DNA of 64,000 nucleotides from Mesorhizobium australicum WSM2073. Its GTDB lineage: Bacteria; Pseudomonadota; Alphaproteobacteria; Rhizobiales; Rhizobiaceae. Location: positions 3,796,001 through 3,860,000 of the forward strand of contig NC_019973.1 in NCBI RefSeq assembly GCF_000230995.2, read 5' to 3'. The translations under genes and the position numbers were made by a program. Numbering within the stretch: the first letter of the stretch is position 1; each line of letters opens with the position of its first letter. The notes below the pieces were generated by a model. The model did not search any database and was not told the DNA's origin. It was given only the letters and a program-made list of their open reading frames with translations. This document shows, piece after piece, positions 45,019 to 53,411 of the stretch.

Positions 45019-46431
45019 TTATTCGGCAGCCTCAGCCGTCTGCGCCGGCACACCCAGCCATTCACGGCAGTCTTGCAGGGCACGCGAGGTGATGGCGTGG
45101 CGCTTGGCGACGGTCTTGTCCTTGCCGCGCATGCGCTTGCCCTCGCTCTTCGGCGCCTCGACCGGCGGGAACAGGCCGAAATTGACGTTCATCGGCTGGA
45201 AAGAGCGTTTGCCCGGCTCGTCGTCGGAAACGATGTGGCCACCGGTGATGTGGTTGAGCAGCGCGCCGAAGGCGGTGGTAAGCGGCGGTAGCGATGGTGC
45301 ATGGCCGAGCCGCTCGGCCGCGGCGAAGCGCCCGGCGAGCAGGCCGATGGCGGCGCTCTCGACATAGCCTTCGCAGCCGGTGATCTGGCCGGCGAAGCGC
45401 AGGCCGGGTCGCGACTTCAGCTGCAGCGAGGCGTCCAGCAAGGTCGGCGAGTTGATGTAGGTGTTGCGGTGCAGGCCGCCAAGGCGGGCGAAGTCGGCGT
45501 TTTCGAGGCCCGGAATGGTGCGGAACACGCGCACCTGTTCGGCGTGCTTCAGCTTGGTCTGAAAGCCGACCATGTTGTAGAGCGTGCCCAGCGCATTGTC
45601 CTGCCGCAACTGGACGACCGCATAGGCCTTCACCGTCGGATTGTGCGCATTGGTGAGGCCCATCGGCTTCATCGGTCCGTAGCGCAGCGTCTCGACGCCG
45701 CGTTCGGCCATGATCTCGATCGGCAGGCACCCGTCGAAATAGGGCGTGCCTTCCCATTGCTTGAACTCGGTCTTCTGACCGTCGACCAGCGCCTGCACGA
45801 AGGCGAGGTACTGATCCTTGTCCATGGGACAGTTGATATAGTCCTTGCCGGTGCCGCCAGGCCCGACCTTGTCGTAGCGCGACTGGAACCAGCAGGTATC
45901 CATGTCGATCGTGTCGAAATGGATGATCGGCGCGATGGCATCGAAGAAAGCGAGCGCATCGGCGCCGGTCGCTTCGGCGATCGACTGGGCAAGCGACGGC
46001 GCGGTCAGCGGCCCGGTGGCGATGATCGTCTGGTCCCACTCCGCCGGCGGCAGGCCGGGAACTTCCTCGCGCTCGATGGTGATCAGCGGATGTGCCTCGA
46101 GCTTTTTCGTCACTGCGTCGGAAAAACCATCGCGGTCGACGGCCAGCGCGCCGCCTGCCGGCACCTGGTTGGCGTCGCCGGCGCTCATGATCAGCGAGCC
46201 GGCCAGCCGCATTTCGGCATGCAGCAGGCCGACGGCGTTGTTTTCGGCGTCGTCGGAGCGGAAGGAATTGGAACAGACGAGTTCGGCCAGGCCATCGGTC
46301 TTGTGGGCATCGGTGCCGCGAACCGGGCGCATTTCATGCAGGATGACGGGAACACCGGCCTCGGCCGCCTGCCATGCCGCTTCGGAACCGGCGAGGCCGC
46401 CGCCGATGATATGGATTGGATTTTTGCTCAT
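45019..46431 (-). CDS. trmFO: tRNA (uracil-5-)-methyltransferase TrmFO
   Basis: A 470-residue folate- and FAD-dependent enzyme that makes m5U54 in tRNA. The dinucleotide motif is [38 protein letters not shown] carries the conserved Cys; [20 protein letters not shown] is also diagnostic. The start MSKNPIH at 46431 is certain because the in-frame extension runs into the small-RNA array. It is downstream of that array and on the same strand, so read-through from it is possible. In this window it is the last gene of the minus-strand run that ends at the parDE palindrome. Confidence 0.95.
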   Translation of the reverse strand: MSKNPIHIIGGGLAGSEAAWQAAEAGVPVILHEMRPVRGTDAHKTDGLAELVCSNSFRSDDAENNAVGLLHAEMRLAGSLIMSAGDANQVPAGGALAVDRDGFSDAVTKKLEAHPLITIEREEVPGLPPAEWDQTIIATGPLTAPSLAQSIAEATGADALAFFDAIAPIIHFDTIDMDTCWFQSRYDKVGPGGTGKDYINCPMDKDQYLAFVQALVDGQKTEFKQWEGTPYFDGCLPIEIMAERGVETLRYGPMKPMGLTNAHNPTVKAYAVVQLRQDNALGTLYNMVGFQTKLKHAEQVRVFRTIPGLENADFARLGGLHRNTYINSPTLLDASLQLKSRPGLRFAGQITGCEGYVESAAIGLLAGRFAAAERLGHAPSLPPLTTAFGALLNHITGGHIVSDDEPGKRSFQPMNVNFGLFPPVEAPKSEGKRMRGKDKTVAKRHAITSRALQDCREWLGVPAQTAEAAE

Positions 46432-46527
46432 GGCCGCCGGAATAATCGCTTGCCGCGGCGATTGCAATTGTCGCGTGGCGGTAACGCGAAACGCCTGGGT
46501 CGGGAACACCTGTCCCTGAATACAACA

Positions 46528-46637
46528 ACACCCGCCGGGGGAGGAGGTCCAGCGGGTGTCGTTTTGGGGGTCGACCCTCGGGAGGAGGTGAAGGCCGACC
46601 GTATTCGTCATCGCCGGGGAGGAGGTCGGCTCAGACG
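46528..46637 (-). ncRNA. Cuckoo/CcsR-like small RNA unit I (three CCUCCUCCC stem-loops)
   Basis: On the minus strand CCTCCTCCC lies in three loops (complement at 46617-46625, 46580-46588, 46539-46547). The stems are GCCG/CGGC with outer CGTC/GACG, then GGTCG/CGACC, then ACACCCGC/GCGGGTGT. This is the unit nearest trmFO. It has the same layout as units II and III, 178 bases apart, with different but complementary stem bases. Confidence 0.75.
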
Positions 46638-46705
46638 AAATTCTCTTCGCATTTTTTGGAGAGGGCGAAACCTCTGGGGCAAAATTCGTTTGTCCCGGGG
46701 AAACA

Positions 46706-46815
46706 GCGCCCGCCGCGGGAGGAGGTGCGGCGGGCGCCGTTTGGGTGGCCAACCTTCGGGAGGAGGTGAAGGTTGGGCCTATTCGTCATCGCCGGGGAGG
46801 AGGTCGGCTTTGACG
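46706..46815 (-). ncRNA. Cuckoo/CcsR-like small RNA unit II (three CCUCCUCCC stem-loops)
   Basis: Loop motifs on the minus strand (complement at 46795-46803, 46758-46766, 46717-46725). The third stem is the best of the array: GCGCCCGCCGC with GCGGCGGGCGC, 11 bp. The middle stem is CCAACCTTC/GAAGGTTGG. The spacer towards unit I holds GGGGCAAA.TTTGTCCC-type and AGAGG/CCTCT hairpins and an A/U-rich stretch, plausible RNase processing sites. Confidence 0.78.
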
Positions 46816-46883
46816 AAATTCTCTTCGCATTTTTAGAGAGGGCGAAGCCTCTGGGCAAAATCCGTTTTGCCCTGGGGAAACAA

Positions 46884-46993
46884 CGCCCGCCGCGGGAGGA
46901 GGTGCAGCGGGCGCCGTTTTGATGGTCAGCCCTTGGGAGGAGGGTAAGGGCGGACCGTATTCGCTTGGGTCGGGGAGGAGGTCGACCCCAGCG
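46884..46993 (-). ncRNA. Cuckoo/CcsR-like small RNA unit III (three CCUCCUCCC stem-loops)
   Basis: Loop motifs on the minus strand (complement at 46973-46981, 46935-46943, 46894-46902). Stems: CGCTTGGGTCG/CGACCCCAGCG, GGTCAGCCCTT/AAGGGCGGACC with one mismatch, and CGCCCGC/GCGGGCG. It begins 11 bases after the stop of DUF1127 gene 2, so it is the first unit in the presumed transcript. Confidence 0.78.
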
Positions 46994-47004
46994 AAATTCC
47001 TTGG

Positions 47005-47145
47005 TTACATCGCCTGGCGGGCGATGATCTTGATTTCGTCGCGGACGATACCGAGATCATGCAGCTGGCGGTTCGAAAGGCGACCCAGCTCGGTAACCGT
47101 TTCGCGATAAACGCGCCAGTTACGATAGTTGCGGATCAGGTTCAT
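47005..47145 (-). CDS. DUF1127 small protein 2 (adjacent to the small-RNA array)
   Basis: A 46-residue protein: MNLIRNYRNWRVYRETVTEL, then GRLSNRQLHDLGIVRDEIKI, ending IARQAM. It has the DUF1127 core RL(S)x-R-x-L-x-D-[IL]-G-[IL]-x-R. Such very small, Arg-rich proteins are RNA-associated in known cases; in Rhodobacter a DUF1127 protein (CcaF1) acts with its downstream small RNAs. Its ribosome site is weak (AAAGAGAACGAC). It is 48 bases downstream of the first copy. Confidence 0.88.
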   Translation of the reverse strand: MNLIRNYRNWRVYRETVTELGRLSNRQLHDLGIVRDEIKIIARQAM

Positions 47146-47193
47146 GTCGTTCTCTTTTTCAAAACTGGTTCGGACCATTCGCGGCCCGAAGGA

Positions 47194-47334
47194 TTAGACC
47201 GCCTTGCGAGCGACGTAAGGGATGTCGCTGCGGCTGATGCCGAGGTCGGTCAGTTCACGGTTGCTCAGGCGGCTCAGCTCGGAGACGGTGTCCCGGTAGC
47301 GGCGCCAGTTGCGGTAGTTGCGGATCAGGTTCAT
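47194..47334 (-). CDS. DUF1127 small protein 1
   Basis: A 46-residue paralogue of the next gene: MNLIRNYRNWRRYRDTVSEL, SRLSNRELTDLGISRSDIPY, VARKAV. The first 14 codons are nearly identical in the two copies, so they arose by duplication. The start is the ATG at 47334, with GAGAACTACC upstream; longer open frames carry non-conserved residues. This is the first gene of the presumed DUF1127-DUF1127-sRNA transcript. Confidence 0.9.
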   Translation of the reverse strand: MNLIRNYRNWRRYRDTVSELSRLSNRELTDLGISRSDIPYVARKAV

Positions 47335-47434
47335 GGTAGTTCTCGTTTCGTCTTTCTTGCGGATCATTCCGTTTGTGTACGAACCATAAGTAGGGGGACC
47401 CATATCGATTTAAAAGCGCTATGGCTGCATGGCA

Positions 47435-47457
47435 GCAATGCAAATTGTGCAATGCAA
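47435..47457. promoter_or_regulatory. Direct repeat GCAATGCAA (period 14) between divergent DUF1127 and DUF2157 genes
   Basis: GCAATGCAA occurs at 47435-47443 and again at 47449-47457, five bases apart. A short inverted repeat GCTGC/GCAGC (47424-47436) abuts it. The 234-base gap must hold promoters for both directions; this is the only regular structure seen. No regulator is assigned. Confidence 0.4.
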
Positions 47458-47568
47458 CATTAACGCGGCTTCACCGACCCGACACAAAGAAGCCAGATCA
47501 GAAAGTGCCGCGACGTCAACGGTTTGGGGCTGATCGGCTGAAAAAAGACCAACTGGGGGAGAAGGGGA

Positions 47569-48687
47569 ATGGCGGGCTATTCATCACGATTAAGGTCCGA
47601 TATCGCGCGGTGGCGGCAGGCAGGCCTGATCGACGCCGCCACAGCCGATTCCCTGGTCCGTGACGTCGACGCCAACGCCCGCCAGTCGCTCAGCTTCGGC
47701 TCGACCCTCGCGATGATGGCGGCCCTGCTCTTTGGAGCGGCCATCCTGATCTTCGTCGCCGCCAATTGGGAAGCGATCCCGCGGCTGGCGCGGGTGGCCG
47801 CGCTGTTCGCCGTTATCCTTGGCGGCTATGTCGGCGGGGCGGTGCTGAAGACGCGCGACCATGCGGCGATCGGCGAAGCCCTGTGGATCGTGGCGGCGGC
47901 CGCGTTCGGCGCTTCGATCGCGCTGATCGGGCAGATGTACCATTTGTCCGGCGACGAGGCTTCCGCCCTGGTCACCTGGGGCGCCGGCACGGCATTGGCG
48001 GCGGTTGCGCTGCGCTCCAACGCGCTGACCGTGGCAGCGATCGGCATCGCCGACGCCTGGCTGTTCCTGAAAGGGTTCGACTATTACAGCCGTAGCGAGT
48101 TTCCGCACGCCTTCGTCGTCATGGCGGTGGTGCTGTTTGCTGTTTCGTTCTGGACCCGCAGCCAGCCGGCGCGGCATCTGATCATCCTGTCGCTGCTTTT
48201 CTATCTGGTGCTCCTGGCCATGGATCACGCGACGCTGCCGGTAGCGATCCCTCTGGTCATCGTCTCTGTCGCGCTTTTTGCTGCTGCCGCCCTTGCGCCG
48301 GAACCGGTCGACAGGATCGTGCAACTCGGCGGTCGTTTGCCCCTGCACGCGCTGCTTGGCTTCCTCACCGGCCTGGCCATCATCCAGTTCGAACTGGCTG
48401 GCGAGAGCACCTACAACAGCGGTTTCGCCATCGCTTCGGTCGTCGCATTGGCGGGGATCGTCGCGGCAGTCGTGTTCGCAGGCCGTGAGAGCCGTGGCCT
48501 GCGCTGGCTGGCCTATCTCGGCTTCGCCTTCGAACTCGCCATCATTTATGTCGTGACGCTTCAGTCGATGCTCGACACCGCCGGCTTCTTCCTTGCCGCC
48601 GCGCTGCTGCTGGGCGTGCTTGCGATCGTCATCATCCGCGTCGAAAAACGCATGAAGGGTCCGGCCATTGGGGGAGCCACGGCATGA
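47569..48687 (+). CDS. DUF2157 polytopic membrane protein
   Basis: A 372-residue inner-membrane protein. The N-terminal soluble part (RLRSDIARWRQAGLIDAATA) matches the DUF2157 start, followed by ten or more hydrophobic helices such as MMAALLFGAAILIFVAANWE and IGQMYHLSGDEASALVTWGA. Function is unknown. GGGGAGAAGGGGA precedes the ATG. The stop overlaps the next gene's start by ATGA; DUF2157 and GDYXXLXY genes are commonly paired. Confidence 0.88.
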   Translation: MAGYSSRLRSDIARWRQAGLIDAATADSLVRDVDANARQSLSFGSTLAMMAALLFGAAILIFVAANWEAIPRLARVAALFAVILGGYVGGAVLKTRDHAAIGEALWIVAAAAFGASIALIGQMYHLSGDEASALVTWGAGTALAAVALRSNALTVAAIGIADAWLFLKGFDYYSRSEFPHAFVVMAVVLFAVSFWTRSQPARHLIILSLLFYLVLLAMDHATLPVAIPLVIVSVALFAAAALAPEPVDRIVQLGGRLPLHALLGFLTGLAIIQFELAGESTYNSGFAIASVVALAGIVAAVVFAGRESRGLRWLAYLGFAFELAIIYVVTLQSMLDTAGFFLAAALLLGVLAIVIIRVEKRMKGPAIGGATA

Positions 48688-49268
48688 TGACCGGGAAGAG
48701 GCTTGTCATCTCGGCGCTGGTGCTGGCGCTCGTCCAACTCGGTTTTCTCAGTTGGATCATCGCCAGCCGGGCGGCGATCCTGCGTAACGGCAAGGAAGTG
48801 CTGCTGAAGATCGAACCAGTCGATCCGCGCGACTTGCTGCGCGGCGACTATATCGTCCTCGGCTATGACATCTCGCGCATACCGGTGAAAATGATCGCCA
48901 ACATTGCGTCCGACAAACAGTCCAGCGACGACACCTCGATCGTGGTCCGGCTGAAGAAGGGCGCCGACGGCTACTGGACGCCGACCGCCGCCTGGTTCGG
49001 CACGGCGCCGACGCCGGCCGCCGCGGACGAAGCCGACATTTCGGGCCATGTCGCCGCAGGTTGGGATCTTCGCGGCGAAGGCATGACGATCGCGCCGGAT
49101 TACGGCATCGAGCGCTTCTATCTGCCCGAAGGCGAGGGGATGGCGATCCAGAGCGATATGCGGGTGCGCCCGTTCGGGATCAAGCTGGCGCTCGCCGCCG
49201 ACGGCACGGCGCAGATCAAGGCGCTGATGGATGGCGACAAGACGCTTTTCGAGGAGCCGCTCTATTAG
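48684..49268 (+). CDS. GDYXXLXY domain protein
   Basis: A 194-residue protein with one N-terminal helix (LVISALVLALVQLGFLSWII) and a periplasmic domain containing RGDYIVLGYDIS, the motif that names the family, and a second conserved YGIERFYLPEGEG. Its role is unknown, but it is nearly always encoded with DUF2157, as here, and translation is coupled. Confidence 0.88.
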   Translation: MMTGKRLVISALVLALVQLGFLSWIIASRAAILRNGKEVLLKIEPVDPRDLLRGDYIVLGYDISRIPVKMIANIASDKQSSDDTSIVVRLKKGADGYWTPTAAWFGTAPTPAAADEADISGHVAAGWDLRGEGMTIAPDYGIERFYLPEGEGMAIQSDMRVRPFGIKLALAADGTAQIKALMDGDKTLFEEPLY

Positions 49269-49380
49269 GTCGTGGGACGCGCGATAACGACGCCGGTCCT
49301 CTTCGCCAGGTCTCGCAGGACGCTCCTTCGTCTAGCGAGCTCGGGGTGACCTGCCACCCGAAGCTCGAAGAGCGAAAAAG

Positions 49381-49463
49381 TGGTGCGGGTAGAGGGACTC
49401 GAACCCCCACGATCTCTCGCCAGAACCTAAATCTGGTGCGTCTACCAGTTCCGCCATACCCGC
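49381..49463 (-). tRNA. tRNA-Leu (TAG)
   Basis: Minus strand: acceptor GCGGGTA with complementary TACCCGC, discriminator A, encoded CCA. Anticodon loop TTTAGGT (anticodon TAG) on CCAGA/TCTGG. A long variable arm (GGCGAGAGATCGT) marks it as a class II tRNA. Confidence 0.95.
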
Positions 49464-49823
49464 GTGGCCCGGCAATCCCATGTAGCCATCATTCTGTCAA
49501 TGTCGGAGACAAGATGTCGGCTCAGGGCCGGAATGTTGGTTATTCGCCTAAACGCGAAGACTGTTGAAAATTAGGCTCGCCTGTGACAAAAGGCGTGTCA
49601 AATGTGACGGAACGCGACGATCCGCTTCTACAAGATGTGATAAGAAGTAGGAAAAACAAGAACTTATTCACATTTTGGAACGCAGTTTGGGAGAGTTTGA
49701 GCCGTATTTCCGGTCAAATCGCCAGGTTCCGTACCAAAAGCCATTCCCGGCAAGAATTACCGGCAGGCTGTGAACGGCAGGGAGCCGTTTGGCAGCCTCA
49801 TTGGTGAAAACAAAGGTTTTACG
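49464..49823. other. 360-base gap upstream of tig
   Basis: No credible gene is seen. The stretch is richer in A and T than its surroundings and presumably holds the tig promoter, but no -35/-10 pair stands out. A weak inverted repeat CTTCT/AGAAG occurs near 49625-49650. Confidence 0.5.
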
Positions 49824-51308
49824 ATGCAGGTCACCGAAACTCTCAATTCCGGTCTCAAGCGCGAGATCAAGATCACCGTGCCGGCCGGTGATATGGAAGC
49901 CAAGCTGATGGCGCGGCTGTCGGACGCCCGCAACAAGGTCCGCATCAACGGCTTCCGTCCGGGCAAGGTGCCGGTGCAGCACCTGCGCAAGGTCTATGGC
50001 AAGTCGTTCATGGCCGAAGTGGTCAACGAGATCCTCAACGACTCGACCCGCTCGATCATCACCGGGCGCGGCGAAAAGGCCGCCATGCAGCCTGAGGTCA
50101 TCATGACCGAGGACGAGAAAGAAGCCGAGAAGATCCTGGCCGGAGGCGCCGACTTCGAGTTCCGCCTCAACTATGAGGTCATTCCGGCGATCGAGATCAA
50201 GGATTTCTCCGACATCAAGGTGACGCGCCAGGTGTTCGACGTTCCGGATTCGGAAATCGACGACCAGGTCAAGCGCGTCGCCGAATCGGCGCGCAGCTAC
50301 GAGCCGAAGACCGGCAAGGCCGTTGAAGGCGACCGCGTCACGATCGACTATGTCGGCAAGATCGACGGCGAGGCTTTCGCTGGCGGCGCCGGCAACGACC
50401 AGCCGCTGGTGCTGGGCTCCAAGGAGTTCATTCCGGGCTTCGAGGATCAACTGATCGGCGCCAAGGCCGGTGACGAGAAGCAGATCACCGTGACCTTCCC
50501 GGAAAACTACCAGGCGGCGCATCTGGCCGGCAAGGAAGCGACCTTCGAGGTCACCGTCAAGGAAGTGTCGAAGCCCGGCGAGCTCGAAATCAACGACGAG
50601 ACCGCCAAGAACCTTGGCCTGGAATCGCTCGAGCGCCTGCGTGACATCGTGCGCGGCCAGATCGAGAACCAGTTCGGTTCGATGACGCGCCAGAAGGTCA
50701 AGCGCCAGCTGCTCGATCAGCTCGATGCGGCCTATTCCTTCGAAGCGCCGTCGAAGCTCGTCGAAGCCGAGTTCAACAACATCTGGGCGCAGGTCAACCG
50801 CGACCTGGAAGCCGCCGGCCGCACCTTCGCCGACGAAGAGACGACCGAGGAAGAAGCGCGCGCCGAATACATGCGCCTTGCCGAGCGCCGCGTGCGCCTT
50901 GGCCTGGTGCTGGCCGAGATCGGCGAGAAGGCCGGCGTCACGGTTTCGGACGAGGAACTGCAGCGCGTCCTGTTCGAGCAGGTTCGCCGCTTCCCGGCCA
51001 ACCAGCAGCAGGAAGCCTTCGAGTTTTATCGCAGCAATCCCGAGGCGCTCAACGCGCTGAGGGCGCCGATGTTCGAGGAGAAGGTTGTCGACCACCTGCT
51101 CGAACAGATCTCGGTCACCGACGTCAAGGTCAGCAAGGAAGAGCTGATGGCCGACGACGAGGAAGACGAGACCAAGGCCAAGGCGAAGCCGGCCAAAAAA
51201 GCCGCGTCGAAGAAGGCCGAAGCCAAGGCAAGCGATGCCGCTGACGAGACGGAAGAGCCGAAGAAAAAGGCCGCGCCGAAAAAGAAGGCCGCCAAGGACG
51301 CCGAATAG
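49824..51308 (+). CDS. tig: Trigger factor (ribosome-associated chaperone and prolyl isomerase)
   Basis: A 494-residue protein. The ribosome-binding N-domain has the signature FRPGKVP ([18 protein letters not shown]). The FKBP-type PPIase domain (about 160-245) holds [13 protein letters not shown] and [15 protein letters not shown]. The C-terminal arm domain follows, ending in an Ala/Lys/Glu-rich tail ([16 protein letters not shown]). The start [10 protein letters not shown] at 49824 is standard; upstream in-frame residues are non-conserved. A terminator follows. Confidence 0.96.
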   Translation: MQVTETLNSGLKREIKITVPAGDMEAKLMARLSDARNKVRINGFRPGKVPVQHLRKVYGKSFMAEVVNEILNDSTRSIITGRGEKAAMQPEVIMTEDEKEAEKILAGGADFEFRLNYEVIPAIEIKDFSDIKVTRQVFDVPDSEIDDQVKRVAESARSYEPKTGKAVEGDRVTIDYVGKIDGEAFAGGAGNDQPLVLGSKEFIPGFEDQLIGAKAGDEKQITVTFPENYQAAHLAGKEATFEVTVKEVSKPGELEINDETAKNLGLESLERLRDIVRGQIENQFGSMTRQKVKRQLLDQLDAAYSFEAPSKLVEAEFNNIWAQVNRDLEAAGRTFADEETTEEEARAEYMRLAERRVRLGLVLAEIGEKAGVTVSDEELQRVLFEQVRRFPANQQQEAFEFYRSNPEALNALRAPMFEEKVVDHLLEQISVTDVKVSKEELMADDEEDETKAKAKPAKKAASKKAEAKASDAADETEEPKKKAAPKKKAAKDAE

Positions 51309-51331
51309 GCCGCTCATGGCAGCGAATTCCG

Positions 51332-51358
51332 AAAGGCCGCCTCCGGGCGGCCTTTTTT
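51332..51358 (+). terminator. Terminator after tig
   Basis: GGCCGCC-TCCG-GGCGGCC followed by TTTTTT, with AAA at the base: a textbook intrinsic terminator 23 bases after the stop. Confidence 0.92.
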
Positions 51359-51484
51359 CGTTGCCAAACTGCAACATCGGATTCGTTCCTGATGGGCACC
51401 GGTGGCGATACGAAGCCTTGATCATTATCTGGTTGGTTGGAAGGCCAGAGGTAATTGGTGATGTCGTTGGGGGTGTTCGTGGGA

Positions 51485-51985
51485 ATGAGGCGCGCTGCCG
51501 CCACGGTGCTTTTCCTTGCCTTGGCCTGCGGCGCTGCCGGGGCCGGTACGGACAATTGGCGTTTTGACACGGCCAATGACGGCCTCGTCACGGCGTCGGT
51601 CTATGCCACCAACAAGCTGATCACCGGAGGCGGCGCGCTGAGCTACAGCCCGGTGCTGACCATCGCTTGCCGGGCTGACGGCGAGCCGGCCTGGACCGAA
51701 TGGCTGCAATTGAACGACGCGGTCTCCGCAAGCCGGAAGATCACCATGTCGGTCACCATCGACGGCGCCGGCAAATTCGACGAGAGCTGGTCGGTCGGCA
51801 CGCGCGGCAGGCAGCTGATGCACGACGGCGCCGATGGCATCAAGCGCCTCGTTCCGGCAAACCGCCTGCTGCTGTCATGGCGCTTCGGATTGTTGTCGGG
51901 GCGTGGCCAAGCCGATTTCGACCTCGCCGGCTTCGACGAGGCGGTCAGCCAGATTGCCGGCAGCTGCAAGACCGATCGGCCTTGA
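51485..51985 (+). CDS. Hypothetical secreted protein
   Basis: A 166-residue protein with signal peptide MRRAAATVLFLALACGAAGA. The mature part is beta-rich with two Cys (LTIACRADG, IAGSCKTD). Its pattern of a W start, a central W (AWTEWLQLN) and a closing FDLAGFDEAVSQI superficially recalls the VasI/TagO-type accessory fold, but there is no type VI cluster here and this is only a suggestion. The start could be 51455 or 51461; 51485 gives the cleanest signal peptide. Confidence 0.6.
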   Translation: MRRAAATVLFLALACGAAGAGTDNWRFDTANDGLVTASVYATNKLITGGGALSYSPVLTIACRADGEPAWTEWLQLNDAVSASRKITMSVTIDGAGKFDESWSVGTRGRQLMHDGADGIKRLVPANRLLLSWRFGLLSGRGQADFDLAGFDEAVSQIAGSCKTDRP

Positions 51986-52140
51986 TTTTAGAAGAGTGGC
52001 GATCTTTTGGGCTGTCGCCACTGGAAGATTGATCCGCGAGTGCGCGGCATCAGCATCGTTCTTTCCACAATTGAATGATTTCAAATTCCGGCCAGGATAA
52101 TCGCCAGCGCCGTGACGTTGCCGTCTCACGAATACAAGAC

Positions 52141-52902
52141 CTAGATCAGCAACAGGCCCTTCATGCTGGCGTATCCTTTGCGCCCGATGATGATGTGGTC
52201 GTGCACGGAAATGCCCAGCCGCTTGGCGGCTTCGATGATCTCTTTCGTCATCTCGATATCGGCACGCGACGGCGTCGGGTCGCCGGAGGGATGATTGTGG
52301 ACCAGGATGATCGCGGTGGCCGACAGTTCGAGCGCGCGCTTGACCACTTCCCTTGGATAGACGGGTGTGTGGTCGACCGTGCCTGTCTGCTGCACCTCGT
52401 CTGATATCAGCGCGTTCTTCTTGTCGAGGAAAAGGATGCGGAACTGCTCGCGCGCCTCGAACGCCATGGCCGAGCGGCAATAGTCGAGGAGCTGCTGCCA
52501 TGACGAGAGGATTTCGCGGCCCTGAACCTCGCCGCGCGCCATGCGCTGGGCGGTCGCCGCGACGACCTTCAGCTCGAGCGCCACGGTCGGGCCGATGCCC
52601 GTGACCTCCTGCAACAGGCCGACGGGCGCGCCGAGCACTTCGGCCAACGTGCCGAAGCGGGCCAGCAGCGCCTTCGCGACCGGCTTGGTGTCGGCGCGCG
52701 GGATCCGGCGGAAAAGCAGGAGTTCCAGCAGTTCATAGTCGGGCAAGGCATCCGGGCCGGCCGAGGCAAAGCGCTCGCGCAGACGATCACGGTGGCCGAG
52801 ATAGTGAGGCTTTTCGGCGGGAGCCTGTCTGGCCTTCGTGGCTTGCCGCACTGGCACCACGGAGAAGAAACTCCGCTCGTCGTCATCGCCCTGTGTCGCC
52901 AT
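52141..52902 (-). CDS. radC: RadC family JAB1/MPN protein
   Basis: A 253-residue protein. The N-terminal helix-hairpin-helix part ([20 protein letters not shown]) precedes the JAB/MPN metalloprotease-like domain with [20 protein letters not shown], the JAMM motif (HxHPSGxxxPSxxD). Function is uncertain despite the repair-derived name. The start [11 protein letters not shown] at 52902 fits the family; longer frames add Pro-rich residues. It is convergent with the secreted gene at 51485. Confidence 0.9.
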   Translation of the reverse strand: MATQGDDDERSFFSVVPVRQATKARQAPAEKPHYLGHRDRLRERFASAGPDALPDYELLELLLFRRIPRADTKPVAKALLARFGTLAEVLGAPVGLLQEVTGIGPTVALELKVVAATAQRMARGEVQGREILSSWQQLLDYCRSAMAFEAREQFRILFLDKKNALISDEVQQTGTVDHTPVYPREVVKRALELSATAIILVHNHPSGDPTPSRADIEMTKEIIEAAKRLGISVHDHIIIGRKGYASMKGLLLI

Positions 52903-53090
52903 GTGCCGCCCATCCAGCCCGAGCAATGATCGCTGATCCCCGCGAAACACTAGGACGGCGGGCGGGGGCGGTCGAGGTCTTTTCGGCGGCAAGGAATAAG
53001 TAAGCCACCGACCTCAACGCAATGTTGCGGCAATGGGGGTCGCGCAAGCTCATGGCATCGCCATTGATGGCCCCGCATTGGAGAACCAAG

Positions 53091-53327
53091 ATGCCCAGCC
53101 TCCTTCGTATCCTGCTGTCCGTCGGGCTGTTTCTGAGCTTCAGCCCTGCAATGGCTGCCCTGGTGATCGATGCCGTACCCGCCGGTAGCCGCTCTGATCA
53201 GAACCTCCCGATCCATTTCATCCAATACGATGATCCTTGCACGGACGGCCGTTACCCGCGCGAACGCTATGATCCTGCACCGATGGCAGGATCAGCGATG
53301 GCCGTCTGCGCAGTTGCCGGGAAATAA
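53091..53327 (+). CDS. Hypothetical small secreted protein
   Basis: A 78-residue open frame whose first residues MPSLLRILLSVGLFLSFSPA form a signal peptide ending MAA. The mature 55 residues contain HFIQYDDPCTDGRYPRERYD and two Cys. No family is recognised. AGAACCAAG precedes the ATG. Other in-frame starts at 53022 and 53052 would spoil the signal peptide. Coding status is plausible, not proven. Confidence 0.45.
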   Translation: MPSLLRILLSVGLFLSFSPAMAALVIDAVPAGSRSDQNLPIHFIQYDDPCTDGRYPRERYDPAPMAGSAMAVCAVAGK

Positions 53328-53411
53328 TGCGCTGGCTACGAGATCAGGACGAGACTGGCGGCCGCGCAAACACTGGAAACAGGCCGCTATTCAAGACCTC
53401 GCCACGGTGTC

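Noticed and set aside
46432..46752. In-frame N-terminal extension of trmFO through the small-RNA array
   Set aside because: The residues are translations of the hairpin repeats; the family start MSKNPIH and normal length fit 46431.
46528..46993. CRISPR array, from regularly spaced GGGAGGAGGT
   Set aside because: Repeats are only 9-10 bases, spacing cycles in threes, and flanks are complementary stems; no cas genes. It is a structured-RNA array.
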